DNA from: Pelomonas sp051857475
GTDB taxonomy: Bacteria; Pseudomonadota; Gammaproteobacteria; Burkholderiales; Burkholderiaceae_C
Direction of reading: 5' to 3'
Assembly: GCF_051857475.1 (NCBI RefSeq)
Contig: NZ_JBPZGZ010000006.1
Span: 1 to 64,000 of the forward strand
Length of the DNA: 64,000 nt
This document shows, piece after piece, positions 41,650 through 51,873 of the stretch. Both the position numbers and the translations under genes were made by a program. A model generated the notes under the pieces. The model saw only the letters and a list, made by a program, of their open reading frames with translations, had not been told where the DNA came from and did not search any database. How positions within the stretch are numbered: position 1 is the first letter of the stretch; each line of letters starts with the position of its first letter.

Positions 41650-42960
41650 TCAATGAGCGCCGGCCGGCGCTTCGTTGCCCTCGGGCGCCTGCTCATGGTC
41701 ATGCGGGAAGGGCGCCAGCCAGGCCAGGATCACCGGCGGGATGGAGAAGACCAGCACCCAGCCGAAGAAACCGAGGTAGTGGTGGTCGACGGCATTCCAC
41801 AGCAGGCCGCTGACGCTGCCCGTGCCCCACTTGGTCAAGGCCATGACGCCGGTGGCCATCGCATAGTGGGCCATGCGGAAAGGCCCCGGCGCGATCTGCT
41901 GCATCATGTAAAGCATGTGGCCGACCGAGCCCATGCCGAAGCCGAACTTCTCCAGAGCGACGACGACGGCGATGGTGGTGGTGTCCACCGGCATGGTCTG
42001 GGCCAGATAGAAATAGGTCAGGTGCGGGATGTTGAGCACCAGGGCCAGGATGAAGAAGCTGCGCGGCAGCGTGCGCTTGGCGACGAAAAAGCCACCGAGG
42101 AAGGCGCCGGCGATGAATGTCAACGTGCCGACGGTGCCGTTGATATGGCCCAGCGACTCGTTGTCCAGGCCCAGGCCGCCGGCCTCGCGCGCATCCAGCA
42201 GGAAGAGCGGGCCGAACTTCTCGATGAAGCCCTCGCCGAAGCGGTAAAAGAAGATGACGGCCAGCATCATCCAGATCTGCGGCTTCTGGAAGAAGGTGAT
42301 CCAGGCCTCGGCCGTGGCCTTGAGGCCGCCACCCAGGCCAGCGCCATGCAGATGCGAGGGCGAACCGGGCGGCAGCACGCGCAGGTGGTAGACCCCGAAC
42401 AGCGCCATGGCCGCGGCGGCCAGCGACACGACGACAACCCAGCACTGCACCCAGCTCATGCCTTGGTGGTTGTGCAGATAGCCCGTCAGCGACACCAGCA
42501 GGCCCGAAGCGATGACGGCGCCCATGTTCCAGCACATGCCCTGCAGGCCTGAGTAGCGCGCCTGGTCGGTCTTGCTGACCGTCGTCATGAAGACGCCATC
42601 GGCGCAGGTGTCCTGGGTGGCGGAGGCAAAGCCGACGATCCAGAAGAAGGCCAGCGACAGCTTGAAGAAGTCGGCCAGCGGCAGGCACAGCGCGACGAGG
42701 CCCAAGGCCGCCGCCATCGTGAACTCCATGCTGATGACCCAGAAGCGCTTGCTGCGGTAGGCCTCCAGCAGGGGCGCCCAAAGCGGCTTCAGCACCCAGG
42801 GCAGGTACATCTGCGAGGTGTAGAGGGCGATGTCCTCGTTGGAGACGCCGAGGTTCTTGTAGATGATGGCCGCGACGACTCCCACCATGACATTGGGCAG
42901 GCCCATGGCGAGATAGAGCGAGGGCACCCAGACGAGCGGGTGGCGGGAGGTCGAGGACAT
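41650..42960 (-). CDS. AmpG/PAT-like MFS transporter, candidate oligosaccharide permease
   Basis: A 436-residue inner-membrane protein with about twelve helices, similar to AmpG-type permeases (YLPWVLKPLWAPLLEAYRSKRFWV; FASATQDTCADGVFMTTV; QARYSGLQGMCWNMGAVIASG). AmpG relatives carry disaccharide-sized cargo, and MFS members of this kind occur in Bacteroidetes and Xanthomonas glycan loci. Here it would deliver xyloglucan fragments to the cytoplasm, where GH31 acts. It lies between the GH9 gene (16 bases) and the deacetylase (2 bases). Confidence 0.85.
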   Translation of the reverse strand: MSSTSRHPLVWVPSLYLAMGLPNVMVGVVAAIIYKNLGVSNEDIALYTSQMYLPWVLKPLWAPLLEAYRSKRFWVISMEFTMAAALGLVALCLPLADFFKLSLAFFWIVGFASATQDTCADGVFMTTVSKTDQARYSGLQGMCWNMGAVIASGLLVSLTGYLHNHQGMSWVQCWVVVVSLAAAAMALFGVYHLRVLPPGSPSHLHGAGLGGGLKATAEAWITFFQKPQIWMMLAVIFFYRFGEGFIEKFGPLFLLDAREAGGLGLDNESLGHINGTVGTLTFIAGAFLGGFFVAKRTLPRSFFILALVLNIPHLTYFYLAQTMPVDTTTIAVVVALEKFGFGMGSVGHMLYMMQQIAPGPFRMAHYAMATGVMALTKWGTGSVSGLLWNAVDHHYLGFFGWVLVFSIPPVILAWLAPFPHDHEQAPEGNEAPAGAH

Positions 42961-42976
42961 GGGGTCTCCGTTGTGC

Positions 42977-44683
42977 TTATGGGTGCGGCTTTGGCGTCAG
43001 CGCTTGCAGGGCCGCGGATACATAGACCAGCGGCGCATTCCAGTTGATGGCGATCTCGTTGCTGGCATAGCTGCAGAAGTTGTCGAGATAGGCCATGGCC
43101 GGCTGTGCGGACGGGTAGGCCGGGCAGCCCTTCTGGTCCTGCCGGCCCGGGTTGGGGCCGCCGACGAGGAAGCCCGGCACCGGCGGCTCGACGCCATCGG
43201 CCTCGGACGGCCGGTGGTGCGGATGCAGCGGCGGCTTGGCCCCGAAGCCCGTCACCATGGACTGTCCCAGCGGGTTGCGGCCCAGCACATGGTCGAACAA
43301 GGCCTGGGCAGCGGCCAGGCGCTCGGGTTTCGGCTGCAGGCGATAGGCCTGGATCAGCATCAATGCCTGGTTCAACACCACGGCGTTGCTGCCCCAGACG
43401 TAGTCGCGCGACTGCATGCCAACGCCATAGTCCGAGGCACGCCAATTCGCCGCGAGTTCATCCGCAAGTTCCACAATCCGAGCCTTGACGACAACGCTGT
43501 CATTTTGACTCAGTTGCTCCAGATGCTGGCCTAGGGTTACCCATGCCAGGCCCTTCACATCGCCCCAGCCGGGCACGCTGATGGCGAGTTTCGCGAGGTC
43601 GGGGCGAAAGCGTTTGTCACCCGTCGCGCTCCACAACTCGACGCCGGCCCAGGCGAATTCGTCATCCAGCTTGTCGTCGCCATAGCCGCCGGTGCGGATG
43701 TCGGGCGGCTGCTTGTAAACCTCGTTGGGATGAGCCTGCGCCCAATCCCAGGCTCGCTGGGACGCAGACAACATGCGCGCCGATAAACCCGGGCGCTGAC
43801 CCTTGAAGGCCGCGAAGACACGGCTGGCCTGGGCCATGACGGCGGCGAAGTCCAGGGCTGCGGCGGTGCTCTTCTGCACGACGTAGCGCTCGCCCCTGGC
43901 ATCGGCCGGCATGACGACGCCGTCAAAGCCTTTGTTGGTGAGCTTGTGATAGACCCCGCCGTCGGCCGGGTCCTGCATGGCCAGCATCCATTCGAGGTTC
44001 CACATCGCCTCGTTCAACACATCAGGCAGGCCGTTGCCGGTCTCCGGGATGTTGAGGTGCTGGGCCTTGAAGACGCCTGGGTAGTGCTCCCATGCCGCCA
44101 GCAGCGTGTAGACCGTGATGCCGGAGTTGACGATGTATTTGTTGTAGTCGCCGGCGTCGTACCAGCCCTTGGGGGCGGAGATGACCGTGCCTTCAGGGCG
44201 GCCCGGCCCGGCGGCCGACGCATGCACCAGCACGTGGTCGTCCGCGTGGCCGGCGCGGCGGGCCCAGCGGCCGGCGTTGACGCCCCACAGCGGCGCGCTG
44301 GCGCGGTTGAAGTAATAGGCCTTCAGGGCCGCCGCGCTCAGCTCGGCATAGGCATCGGCCGCGATATGGATGCGCGGCGAGCGCGGCAGGCCGTCGACGA
44401 CCAGTTCGTAGTCGCCGGGTGTCTTCAGCGCCGAGAAGTCGGCCAGGCGCACGACGCGGTCGGCCGGCGCCCAACGCGCGCTGGCACCCAGCACCCCCCG
44501 CAGCACGACCTCGTCGGTGCCGGCGCGCACGAGCTTGAAGCCACGCGCGGCCGTGTCGGGAACAGCAGCCCACTTGGCCGCGCCGGGCGTGAAGCCGACC
44601 TGGTTGACCTCGATGCCATCGGCGTGCGCCAGGCCGGTGGCCAGCAGGCAGGCCGCGCCGAGGCGGCGGAGATGTCGATTCAT
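42977..44683 (-). CDS. Glycoside hydrolase family 9 enzyme with CelD_N domain
   Basis: A 568-residue exported inverting glycosidase: signal peptide 1-21, N-terminal immunoglobulin-like CelD_N domain (about 22-110), then the (alpha/alpha)6 GH9 barrel. Catalytic residues: D176/D179 in GWYDAGDYNKY and E543 in SYASNEIAINWNAPLVY. Other GH9 marks are LGRNPLGQSMVTGFG and PPLHPHHRPS. GH9 includes endo-beta-1,4-glucanases and exo-acting enzymes. With xyloglucan genes around it, cutting the beta-1,4-glucan backbone is most likely. It overlaps GH2 by ATGA. Confidence 0.92.
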   Translation of the reverse strand: MNRHLRRLGAACLLATGLAHADGIEVNQVGFTPGAAKWAAVPDTAARGFKLVRAGTDEVVLRGVLGASARWAPADRVVRLADFSALKTPGDYELVVDGLPRSPRIHIAADAYAELSAAALKAYYFNRASAPLWGVNAGRWARRAGHADDHVLVHASAAGPGRPEGTVISAPKGWYDAGDYNKYIVNSGITVYTLLAAWEHYPGVFKAQHLNIPETGNGLPDVLNEAMWNLEWMLAMQDPADGGVYHKLTNKGFDGVVMPADARGERYVVQKSTAAALDFAAVMAQASRVFAAFKGQRPGLSARMLSASQRAWDWAQAHPNEVYKQPPDIRTGGYGDDKLDDEFAWAGVELWSATGDKRFRPDLAKLAISVPGWGDVKGLAWVTLGQHLEQLSQNDSVVVKARIVELADELAANWRASDYGVGMQSRDYVWGSNAVVLNQALMLIQAYRLQPKPERLAAAQALFDHVLGRNPLGQSMVTGFGAKPPLHPHHRPSEADGVEPPVPGFLVGGPNPGRQDQKGCPAYPSAQPAMAYLDNFCSYASNEIAINWNAPLVYVSAALQALTPKPHP

Positions 44684-46701
44684 GGGGTGGCGATCCAGGT
44701 GATGGTGTCGGTGGCGCCGTTGTCGGCACGGGCCTGCAGGCGGTTGCGCCCGGGCTGCAGCTTGACGCCGGGCCAGGTCGCGATGCCACCCTGCAAGTCC
44801 TGCGCGGGCAGGTCGGCACCGTTGAGCTTGAGTGTGACGCGTGTGCCATTGGCGTAGACCTTCACGTCGACACCGCCTGCAACGCGCGGCGTGGCGCGGC
44901 GGCTGGCGATGTGGACGACCGGCTGGCGGCTCCACTGCGCCTGGTAGTACAGGAAGGCGTCCTTGCGGGTCTGGCGGTCGTAGCTCACCAGACCCTTGTC
45001 GTTGATGCCGGGGCGGTCGCCTTCGTTGCGGCCGGCGGAGGCGAGGTCGAAGCCGACCCAGACGAAGCTGCCCCACAGCCAGGGCCGCGCGGCGATCTGC
45101 GGCCAATAGGCCTCGTGGAAGAGCGCCTGGTATTGCTCGGGGTGCCAGCGGTCCGTGGGCTTGGGACGGGTCGGCGGGTCCTGCTGGTGCAGCACGCTGG
45201 CGCCGGCGCCGTATTCGGCCAGGGCCATAGCGCGCGCCGGCAGCGCGGCATGCACGCGGTCAGCCCAGGGGCCGATGTCGCCGAACTGGCCGTCGTACCA
45301 GCCGTAGTAGCGGTTGAAGCCGATGACGTCGGTCTGGCGCGCCATCGCGTGGTCGTCCGGCGCGCAGCAGTGGGCATAGCTGGTGGACCGGGTCGGGTCG
45401 AGTTCATGCGCGAGGCGGCTCATGTCGGCCAGCAGCTTGGTCACCGCGTCGTCCGAGCGATAGACCTCATTGCCCACCCCCCAGATGAAAACAGACGGGT
45501 GATGCTGGTTCTGCTTGACGAGTTCGCGCAGCTGCTGGGCGAGGTTGGCGCGGAAGGCCTCTCCCTCGTCCATCGCGGCGTTCAACGGGATCTCGGTCCA
45601 CACCAGCAGGCCGGCGCGGTCGGCGTTGTCGTAGGCACGCTGCGGGTGCTGGAAGTGCACGAAGCGCAGGCCGGTCTCGCCCAGCTCGCCCAGGATGCGG
45701 AAGTCCTCGTCGATCTGCGCGTCGCAGACAGCCAGGCCCTGGCCCGGACGGCCGCTGTGGAAGAGGTTGACGCCATGCACCGCATGGGGCCGGCCGTTCA
45801 GCAGCAGGCCGCGTTGCGGGTCGATCTGCACGCTGCGCAGGCCCACGGGCAGCGTCACGGTGTCCAGCACGGCGGCGCCGTCGCGCAGCTCGGCGGTCAG
45901 CGTGTAGAGATGAGGGTCGGCGGGGCCTCGCCAGAGCCGGGGCCGCTGCACGGTCCACGGCTGCTCGGCGACGACGGTGGCGTCGGGTGCTGCCTGCAGC
46001 GTCTGTTCGCTGCGTGCCACGACGCGGCCGGTGTCGTCTCGCAGGCTGAGGCTCAACGCCAGCGGGCGAGCCGCGCCGCCGTCGTTGCGCACGCGAGCGC
46101 GCAGCGTCAGCAGCGCACGCTCGGCGTTGACGTCGGTGGCGGATGCATAGACGCCCGGCCCGCCGTCATCGAGCAAGTCAAAGTGCGTAGCGGGCACGAC
46201 AAGCAGCTTCACGCCGCGGTAGAGGCCGCCGAAGACGGTGAAGTCGCCGCCCAGCGGCGCGACGTGTTTCGCCATCGAGTTGTCCACACGCACGGCGATC
46301 TGGTTGCGACCGGCGCGCAGCCAGCGGCTGATGTCGACGCGAAAGGCTGCGTAGCCGCCATCGTGTCGGCCGGCCAGTTGGCCGTTGACCCAGACTTCGG
46401 CCCGCAGTGCGGCGCCGTCGAACTGCAGGAAGTGACGCAGGTTAGTCGCCGGCAGCTGCAGCTCGCGGCGATACCAGCCGGGGCCGCGGTAGTAAGCGCC
46501 GCCAGCCTCGCCGTCGACGCCATTCCAGGTGTGGGGCAGGCGCACCGCAGCCCAAGCCGAGACGTCAAAGTCCGCAGCGCTCGCGCCGGTCACATCAGCG
46601 CGCAAAAACCGCCAGCCGTCGTCCAAAGGCGTGACCTGCCGCGCCCAAGCCTGGCCGCACAACAGCAACCACGCCAGCAGCAGCGACCTCAAGAACCTCA
46701 T
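44680..46701 (-). CDS. GH2 family glycosidase (beta-galactosidase-like), shorter paralogue
   Basis: A 673-residue protein: signal peptide MRFLRSLLLAWLLLCGQAWA, a jelly-roll domain (LPHTWNGVDGEAGG, YYRGPGWYRREL), an immunoglobulin-like domain, and a barrel with HGVNLFHS, the acid/base in VFIWGVGNEVYRSDD and a nucleophile in MALAEYGAGASV. The length fits GH2 enzymes that lack the last beta-gal domain. Substrate inferred: beta-galactosyl or other side chains of xyloglucan. It overlaps both GH9 and the longer GH2. Confidence 0.88.
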   Translation of the reverse strand: MRFLRSLLLAWLLLCGQAWARQVTPLDDGWRFLRADVTGASAADFDVSAWAAVRLPHTWNGVDGEAGGAYYRGPGWYRRELQLPATNLRHFLQFDGAALRAEVWVNGQLAGRHDGGYAAFRVDISRWLRAGRNQIAVRVDNSMAKHVAPLGGDFTVFGGLYRGVKLLVVPATHFDLLDDGGPGVYASATDVNAERALLTLRARVRNDGGAARPLALSLSLRDDTGRVVARSEQTLQAAPDATVVAEQPWTVQRPRLWRGPADPHLYTLTAELRDGAAVLDTVTLPVGLRSVQIDPQRGLLLNGRPHAVHGVNLFHSGRPGQGLAVCDAQIDEDFRILGELGETGLRFVHFQHPQRAYDNADRAGLLVWTEIPLNAAMDEGEAFRANLAQQLRELVKQNQHHPSVFIWGVGNEVYRSDDAVTKLLADMSRLAHELDPTRSTSYAHCCAPDDHAMARQTDVIGFNRYYGWYDGQFGDIGPWADRVHAALPARAMALAEYGAGASVLHQQDPPTRPKPTDRWHPEQYQALFHEAYWPQIAARPWLWGSFVWVGFDLASAGRNEGDRPGINDKGLVSYDRQTRKDAFLYYQAQWSRQPVVHIASRRATPRVAGGVDVKVYANGTRVTLKLNGADLPAQDLQGGIATWPGVKLQPGRNRLQARADNGATDTITWIATP

Positions 46702-49517
46702 GGCTTCTGCACGACGACCTTGCCGCTCACACCCGAAGGCTGCGCGGGGTCGGACTCGACCATCACGGTCAGCTGCCGCTGCGTTGCGCCTTGGGGCAGC
46801 AGCACGGAGAGCTCGGCCGGCGCGGCATTCGTCTTCTCGCCCAACTTCACGCCGGCCAGCCACACCTGGGCCTTGCCAGCCAACTCACGGAACACGAGGC
46901 GGGCACGGCCGTCGTTGAGGTCGGCGCGCAGGCGCAGATCGGTGCGGTAGAGGCGCCAGGCCGGCGACTCGGCCTTTTGCTTGATCGGCACCTCGCCCCA
47001 GCCCCAGGTGTTCATGTCGTTGTCGGCGAGCTGCACGTTGGGGTCGGGCTGCTGCGCCTGCGCGGGCGAGATGCGCCAGTACAGCAGCTGCGTCACGGGC
47101 TCGGCGGCGGCGACGGCTGGCGGTGTGGGCGCGGCGTGCACGGCCAGGGTGATTTCTGCCGGCTGCAGGCCATCAGCAAGGGCGCGCAGCTTCACGTCGC
47201 CACTGCCGCCGCGACGGCTCTGCAGGATGACCTGGGCCAGCCCGTTGTAGAGGCTGCGCTCACTCGCCTTCTCGGACTCGTGCGAGTTCGCGTCGCCATT
47301 GCCGACACCGATGACGCTGGCCGCGCCGCTCAACTCGAAGCGCACCTTCACGTTGGCGGTGGGCACCGGCCGGTTCTGGGTATCTAAGGCGCTGACGGTG
47401 ATGGGCATGGCGTCCAGCCCATCGCCGGCCAGCGCGGTGCGGTCGGGCGTCAGCAGCAGGCGAACCGGCGCGCCGCTGGTCTCGACGACGTCGCGGGCGA
47501 CCTCCTTGCCGCCCTGCAGAGCGACGGCTTCCAGCTTGCCCGGCGCGTAAGCCACGTCGAAGCTGACCATCTCGTAGGGGTCGACATCGGCCTCGCCCAC
47601 CGCCTGACCGTTCAACAGCAATCGCACACGCGGAGCATTGCTCAGCACCATCACGCGCTGCTTCTGGCCCTCCTGCCCCGGCCAGTTCCAGTGCGGCGCG
47701 ATCTTGACGACCGGTTGCTCAGCCAACTTCACCCACTGCGCGCGATGCAGCCAGAAGGCCGTCTTGGCAAAGCCGCACAGGTCCATCGCGCCGAACACCG
47801 AGCCCGCGCTGGGCCACTCGAAGGGCGTGGGTTCGCCGCGGTAGTCGAAGCCAGTCCAGACAAAGCCGCCGGCGATGAAGGGCCGCTCGGCAATCGCCTT
47901 CCAGGCCTGGCGATGGGTGTTGCCCCAGTAGGCGGCCTCGCTGTCGTCGGACGCCATCAGGTGCCTGGCGGGGTCGCTCTTGAACTCGCCACGCGACATG
48001 AAGGCGGAGGTGTCTTCCGAACTGGTCAGCGGCACCCTGGGGTTGGCCTTGTGGAAGCGGTCGTACTCGCCGATCTGATAGTTGAAGCCGACAACGTCGA
48101 CGGCCTGCGACACATTGATGTCGGCGAACAGGCCGCCGTTCATAGCCGCCGTCACGGGGCGGGTGGCGTCCAGCGCCTTCACCGCATGCACCATGCGACG
48201 CACCATCTCGTAGCCGACCTCCGTGCCCTGCATCGGCTCTTCGTTGAACACCGACCACAGCACGACGCTGGGGTGGTTGCGGTCGCGCTTCACCAGCCAC
48301 GTGAGCTGCTGAAGATAGTCAGGCGACGGGTTGAAGTTGCGGTTCTCGTCCATGACGAGAAAGCCCATGCGGTCGGCAAGGTCCAGCACCTCGGCAGCCG
48401 GTGCGTTGTGAGCGAAGCGGATGGCGTTGACGCCCATGTCCTTGAGGCGGCGCAACCGCCAGGCCCAGATGGCTTCGGGCACTGCGACGCCGACGCCGGC
48501 GTGATCCTGATGGATGCAGACGCCTTGCAGCTTGACGGGCAGGCCGTTGAGGAAGAAGCCCTTGTCGGCGTCGAAGCGAATCGTGCGGAAGCCAGTCGTG
48601 GTCTCGGCCTCGTCCAGCGCTTGGCCCGCGATCAGGCGGGCGCGCACGCGGTAGAGCTTGGGATCCTGCAGCGTCCAGAGCTTGGGTCGCTGGACAGCGA
48701 GTTGCAGCTTGACCGTGCTGGTGCCCAGCGGTGGCACGCGCACCTTGCTGCGCGAGCTTGAGACCTCCTTGCCGGTGGGGTCGATCAACGTCACCTCGAC
48801 CTCGGCATCCCGCACCGCGCGGCCGCTGCTGTTCACCTCGATCTCGACCGGCAGCGACCAGCGCTTGCCGTCGGTGCTCACCGGGTTGGCGTGGATGCCG
48901 TCAGTGGCGATGTGCACGGCGCTTCGCTTGACCAGCCAAGTGTGGCGGTAGATACCGGCACCTTCGTACCACCAGCCTTCCATCGCGTCGGCGTCCACGC
49001 GCACGGCGATGTTATTCACGTCCTCGCCGTAGCGCAGATAGGGCGTGATGTCGATGTTGCGGCCGTTGTAGCCCGACCAGTTGCGGTTGACGACGATGCC
49101 GTTGACCCAGACGGTGCTGTGCGTGGCGATGGCATCGAACTGCAGCTCGACATGGCGGCCGCGGTCCGCAAGCGGCAGCTGGAAGTAGCGGCGGTACCAG
49201 GCGATGCCACGCTTTCGGTAGCCCTGCGAGATGTTCTCGTTGGCGTCGAAGCCGCCTTCGACGGCCCAGTCGTGCGGCAGGTCGAGCCGGCGCCAAGCGG
49301 AGTCGTCGAAGTCGGTGGCTGCTGCACCCTGCGCTGAGCCTGCCTTGGCACTGTTGTACGAGGCCCCGTGGCCCTTGATGGGCGGGGTGGCCACGTCGCC
49401 CAGGTGGAAGAGCCAGCCCTGGTCGAGCGACAGACGCTCGCGCGGGCCGGCGTGGGCGAAGCTGGAGACTGCCAGCAGGGCCAGCAGAAGAACTTCCAGA
49501 AGGCGACGCCAGGCCAT
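46698..49517 (-). CDS. GH2 family beta-galactosidase-type enzyme with extra C-terminal domains
   Basis: A 939-residue secreted protein: signal peptide MAWRRLLEVLLLALLAVSSFAHA, a jelly-roll domain (LPHDWAVEGGFDANENISQGY), a barrel with CIHQDHAGVG, acid/base in VVLWSVFNEEP and a probable nucleophile in LTSSEDTSAFMSRG. FDYRGEPTPFEWPS is typical of the DUF4982-type beta-galactosidases. C-terminal domains include a DUF4982/immunoglobulin-like part (600-800) and a galactose-binding-like part (about 810-935). The start at 49517 follows a better position than the upstream ATG at 49565 because the signal peptide begins there. Role inferred: side-chain galactose removal. Confidence 0.88.
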   Translation of the reverse strand: MAWRRLLEVLLLALLAVSSFAHAGPRERLSLDQGWLFHLGDVATPPIKGHGASYNSAKAGSAQGAAATDFDDSAWRRLDLPHDWAVEGGFDANENISQGYRKRGIAWYRRYFQLPLADRGRHVELQFDAIATHSTVWVNGIVVNRNWSGYNGRNIDITPYLRYGEDVNNIAVRVDADAMEGWWYEGAGIYRHTWLVKRSAVHIATDGIHANPVSTDGKRWSLPVEIEVNSSGRAVRDAEVEVTLIDPTGKEVSSSRSKVRVPPLGTSTVKLQLAVQRPKLWTLQDPKLYRVRARLIAGQALDEAETTTGFRTIRFDADKGFFLNGLPVKLQGVCIHQDHAGVGVAVPEAIWAWRLRRLKDMGVNAIRFAHNAPAAEVLDLADRMGFLVMDENRNFNPSPDYLQQLTWLVKRDRNHPSVVLWSVFNEEPMQGTEVGYEMVRRMVHAVKALDATRPVTAAMNGGLFADINVSQAVDVVGFNYQIGEYDRFHKANPRVPLTSSEDTSAFMSRGEFKSDPARHLMASDDSEAAYWGNTHRQAWKAIAERPFIAGGFVWTGFDYRGEPTPFEWPSAGSVFGAMDLCGFAKTAFWLHRAQWVKLAEQPVVKIAPHWNWPGQEGQKQRVMVLSNAPRVRLLLNGQAVGEADVDPYEMVSFDVAYAPGKLEAVALQGGKEVARDVVETSGAPVRLLLTPDRTALAGDGLDAMPITVSALDTQNRPVPTANVKVRFELSGAASVIGVGNGDANSHESEKASERSLYNGLAQVILQSRRGGSGDVKLRALADGLQPAEITLAVHAAPTPPAVAAAEPVTQLLYWRISPAQAQQPDPNVQLADNDMNTWGWGEVPIKQKAESPAWRLYRTDLRLRADLNDGRARLVFRELAGKAQVWLAGVKLGEKTNAAPAELSVLLPQGATQRQLTVMVESDPAQPSGVSGKVVVQKP

Positions 49518-49583
49518 GATCACTCCATCAAGCAATGAGCCGGTGGACGGCCTGGGCAGGCGCATCCACGGGCCTGGGCTGCC

Positions 49584-51857
49584 TCAGGCAACCGTCCAGT
49601 ACAGCGCCGCACCGTCGCCTTGCACCGGGCTGCGCCGGCCGTCGACATCCAGGCACCAGTCGCGCAGCGCCCCTTCAGTCACCTCGGCCGCGTAGCGTTG
49701 GCCTTGACGACTGACCACACCACGGGCCGCAACCCGACCATCCACACCCACGAGCGTGAAGGCGACGCTCGCACCGTCGTCCAGCTCGAACACGCGCAAC
49801 ACCGTGCCGCGGCTGTAGTCGTAGTCCGGCTTCTCGGTTCCGGCACCCCAGGCGATGACGCTGTTGGGCGCGGCGTAGAGCGGCATGCTCAGGAAGCCGT
49901 GCGTCTCGCGGTACCAGCGGCCGCCCTGCTTCTTCTCGCCGCTCAGCAGGTGCGTCCAGCGGCCCTCGGGCAGATAGACCTCCACCTCACCGCTCTCGGT
50001 GAACACCGGTGCGACGAGCAGCGACTCGCCCAGCTGGTACTGCCGGTCCAGCGTCGTGCAGGCGGGGTCCTGCGGATGCTCCATCAGCATGGAGCGCATC
50101 AGCGGCACGCCGGTCTCGGTCGCCTCGTGAGCCTTGGCGTAGAGATAGGGCATGAGCTGGTGCTTGAGCCGCGTGAAGACGCGCAGCACGTCGCAGCTCT
50201 CTTCGTCGACCAGCCATGGCACTCGGTAGCTGCTGCTGCCATGCAAGCGGCTGTGCGAGGACATCAGGCCGAACTGGATCCAGCGCTTGTAGACGGCCGG
50301 CGGCGGGTTGCCCTCGAAGCCGCCGATGTCGTGGCTCCAGAAGGCGAAACCGCAGCTCGTCAGCGACAGGCCGCCGCGCAGGCTCTCGGCCATGGATTCG
50401 AAGGTGCTCCAGCAGTCGCCGCCCCAGTGCACGGGAAAGCGTTGGCCCGAGGCATAGGTGGAGCGGGCGAAGACGATGGCGTCCTTGCCCTGCACTTCTT
50501 CCAGCAACTCGAACACGGCCTGGTTGTATTGCAGGGCGTAGAGGTTGTGCATCTCGACGGGGTCGGAGCCGTCGAAGTAGCTGACGCCCTCGCTGGGGAT
50601 GCGCTCGCCGAAGTCGGTCTTGAAGCAGTCGGCGCCGGTCGCCAGCAGGCGGCGCAGATGGCCCTGGTACCAGGCCTTGGCGGCCGGGTTGGTGAAGTCG
50701 ACGATGGCCATGCCGGGCTGCCATTGGTCGGTCTGGAAGGTCAGCCCGTTCGTTCTCTTGATGAAGTAGCCCTGCTTGACGCCTTCGGCGAACAGCGGCG
50801 ACTTCTGCGCCACGTAAGGGTTGATCCACAAGCTGATCTTCAGCCCCTTGGCATGCAGGCGCTTCAGCATGGCCTCGGGCTCGGGGAAGCCGCGGCGGTC
50901 CCATTCGAAATCGCACCACTGGAACTCGCGCATCCAGAAGCAGTCGAAGTGGAAGACCGACAGCGGCAGCTCGCGGCGTGCCATCTCGTCGATGAAATGG
51001 GTGGCCGTGGCCTCGTCGTATTGGGTCGTGAACGAGGTCGTCATCCACAGGCCGAAGCTCCAGGCCGGCGGCAGCGGTGAGCGGCCTGTCAGCGCTGTCA
51101 ACCGGCCAACGACTTCCTTGGGCGTGGGGCCGGCAATGACGCAGTAGTCCAGGCTCTCGCCCTCGCGGCTGAACTGCACGCGCGCGACCTTCTCCGAGCC
51201 GACCTCGAAGGACACCGGGCCAGCCTCGTTGACGAGCACGCCATAGCCGCGGTTGGTCAGGTAGAAGGGCACATTCTTGTAGGCCTGCTCGCAGGCCGTG
51301 CCGCCGTCCTTGTTGGTGTTCTCGACGATCTGGCCGTTCTTGACCCAGGGCGTGAAGCGCTCGCCCAGGCCGTAGACGTTCTCGCCCACCGCCAGCGTCA
51401 GCTGCTCGTGCACATGGTTGCCCTTGGGCCCCCACTGGATATAGCCCAGGCCGCGCCAGTCGCTCTTGGTCAGGATGCGGTCGCCCTCGCGGAAGGTCAG
51501 GCTCCAGCCCTCGCCCTTCTTCACGTCGACCGAGATCGCACCTGAGGTCAGCGTGGCCTTGGTCTCGCCGTCGACGATCTGCACCGGATGCTTGCCCGCG
51601 CCAACCATGGGGATGTGCAGGCGCGGCGCCTGCGAGGCCGAGTAGTGCTCGACGCTGACGCGGATGACGCCGGGCAGCGGCGAGCTCAGCGTCACGGTCA
51701 ACGTAGGCCCCTGCAGCGTGTCGCCGCGGTGCTTGATGGGGCGGGTCGTGGCGAGCACGACGAGGCGGTCTTCGTGGACCTCGAGCGCATAGGCCTCGGC
51801 CGCGTAATGCGCGGCGACGCCCGGCTGGAGCATCCACTGTCCGTCAGTGAACTTCAT
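49584..51857 (-). CDS. yicI: GH31 alpha-xylosidase, YicI type (cytoplasmic)
   Basis: A 757-residue enzyme without a signal peptide. Nucleophile D415 in FKTDFGE and acid/base D481 in HWGGDCWSTF sit one position from the E. coli YicI pair (D416, D482). Other YicI marks are GLGERFTPWVKNGQ and ISLWINPYVAQKS. YicI releases alpha-linked xylose from isoprimeverose-type oligosaccharides. This places xylose release in the cytoplasm, next to XylA and XylB. GAGGAG lies upstream. It is the second gene of the minus operon, 16 bases after the halogenase-like gene. Confidence 0.92.
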   Translation of the reverse strand: MKFTDGQWMLQPGVAAHYAAEAYALEVHEDRLVVLATTRPIKHRGDTLQGPTLTVTLSSPLPGVIRVSVEHYSASQAPRLHIPMVGAGKHPVQIVDGETKATLTSGAISVDVKKGEGWSLTFREGDRILTKSDWRGLGYIQWGPKGNHVHEQLTLAVGENVYGLGERFTPWVKNGQIVENTNKDGGTACEQAYKNVPFYLTNRGYGVLVNEAGPVSFEVGSEKVARVQFSREGESLDYCVIAGPTPKEVVGRLTALTGRSPLPPAWSFGLWMTTSFTTQYDEATATHFIDEMARRELPLSVFHFDCFWMREFQWCDFEWDRRGFPEPEAMLKRLHAKGLKISLWINPYVAQKSPLFAEGVKQGYFIKRTNGLTFQTDQWQPGMAIVDFTNPAAKAWYQGHLRRLLATGADCFKTDFGERIPSEGVSYFDGSDPVEMHNLYALQYNQAVFELLEEVQGKDAIVFARSTYASGQRFPVHWGGDCWSTFESMAESLRGGLSLTSCGFAFWSHDIGGFEGNPPPAVYKRWIQFGLMSSHSRLHGSSSYRVPWLVDEESCDVLRVFTRLKHQLMPYLYAKAHEATETGVPLMRSMLMEHPQDPACTTLDRQYQLGESLLVAPVFTESGEVEVYLPEGRWTHLLSGEKKQGGRWYRETHGFLSMPLYAAPNSVIAWGAGTEKPDYDYSRGTVLRVFELDDGASVAFTLVGVDGRVAARGVVSRQGQRYAAEVTEGALRDWCLDVDGRRSPVQGDGAALYWTVA

Positions 51858-51873
51858 GGCTGTCTCAAACTCC

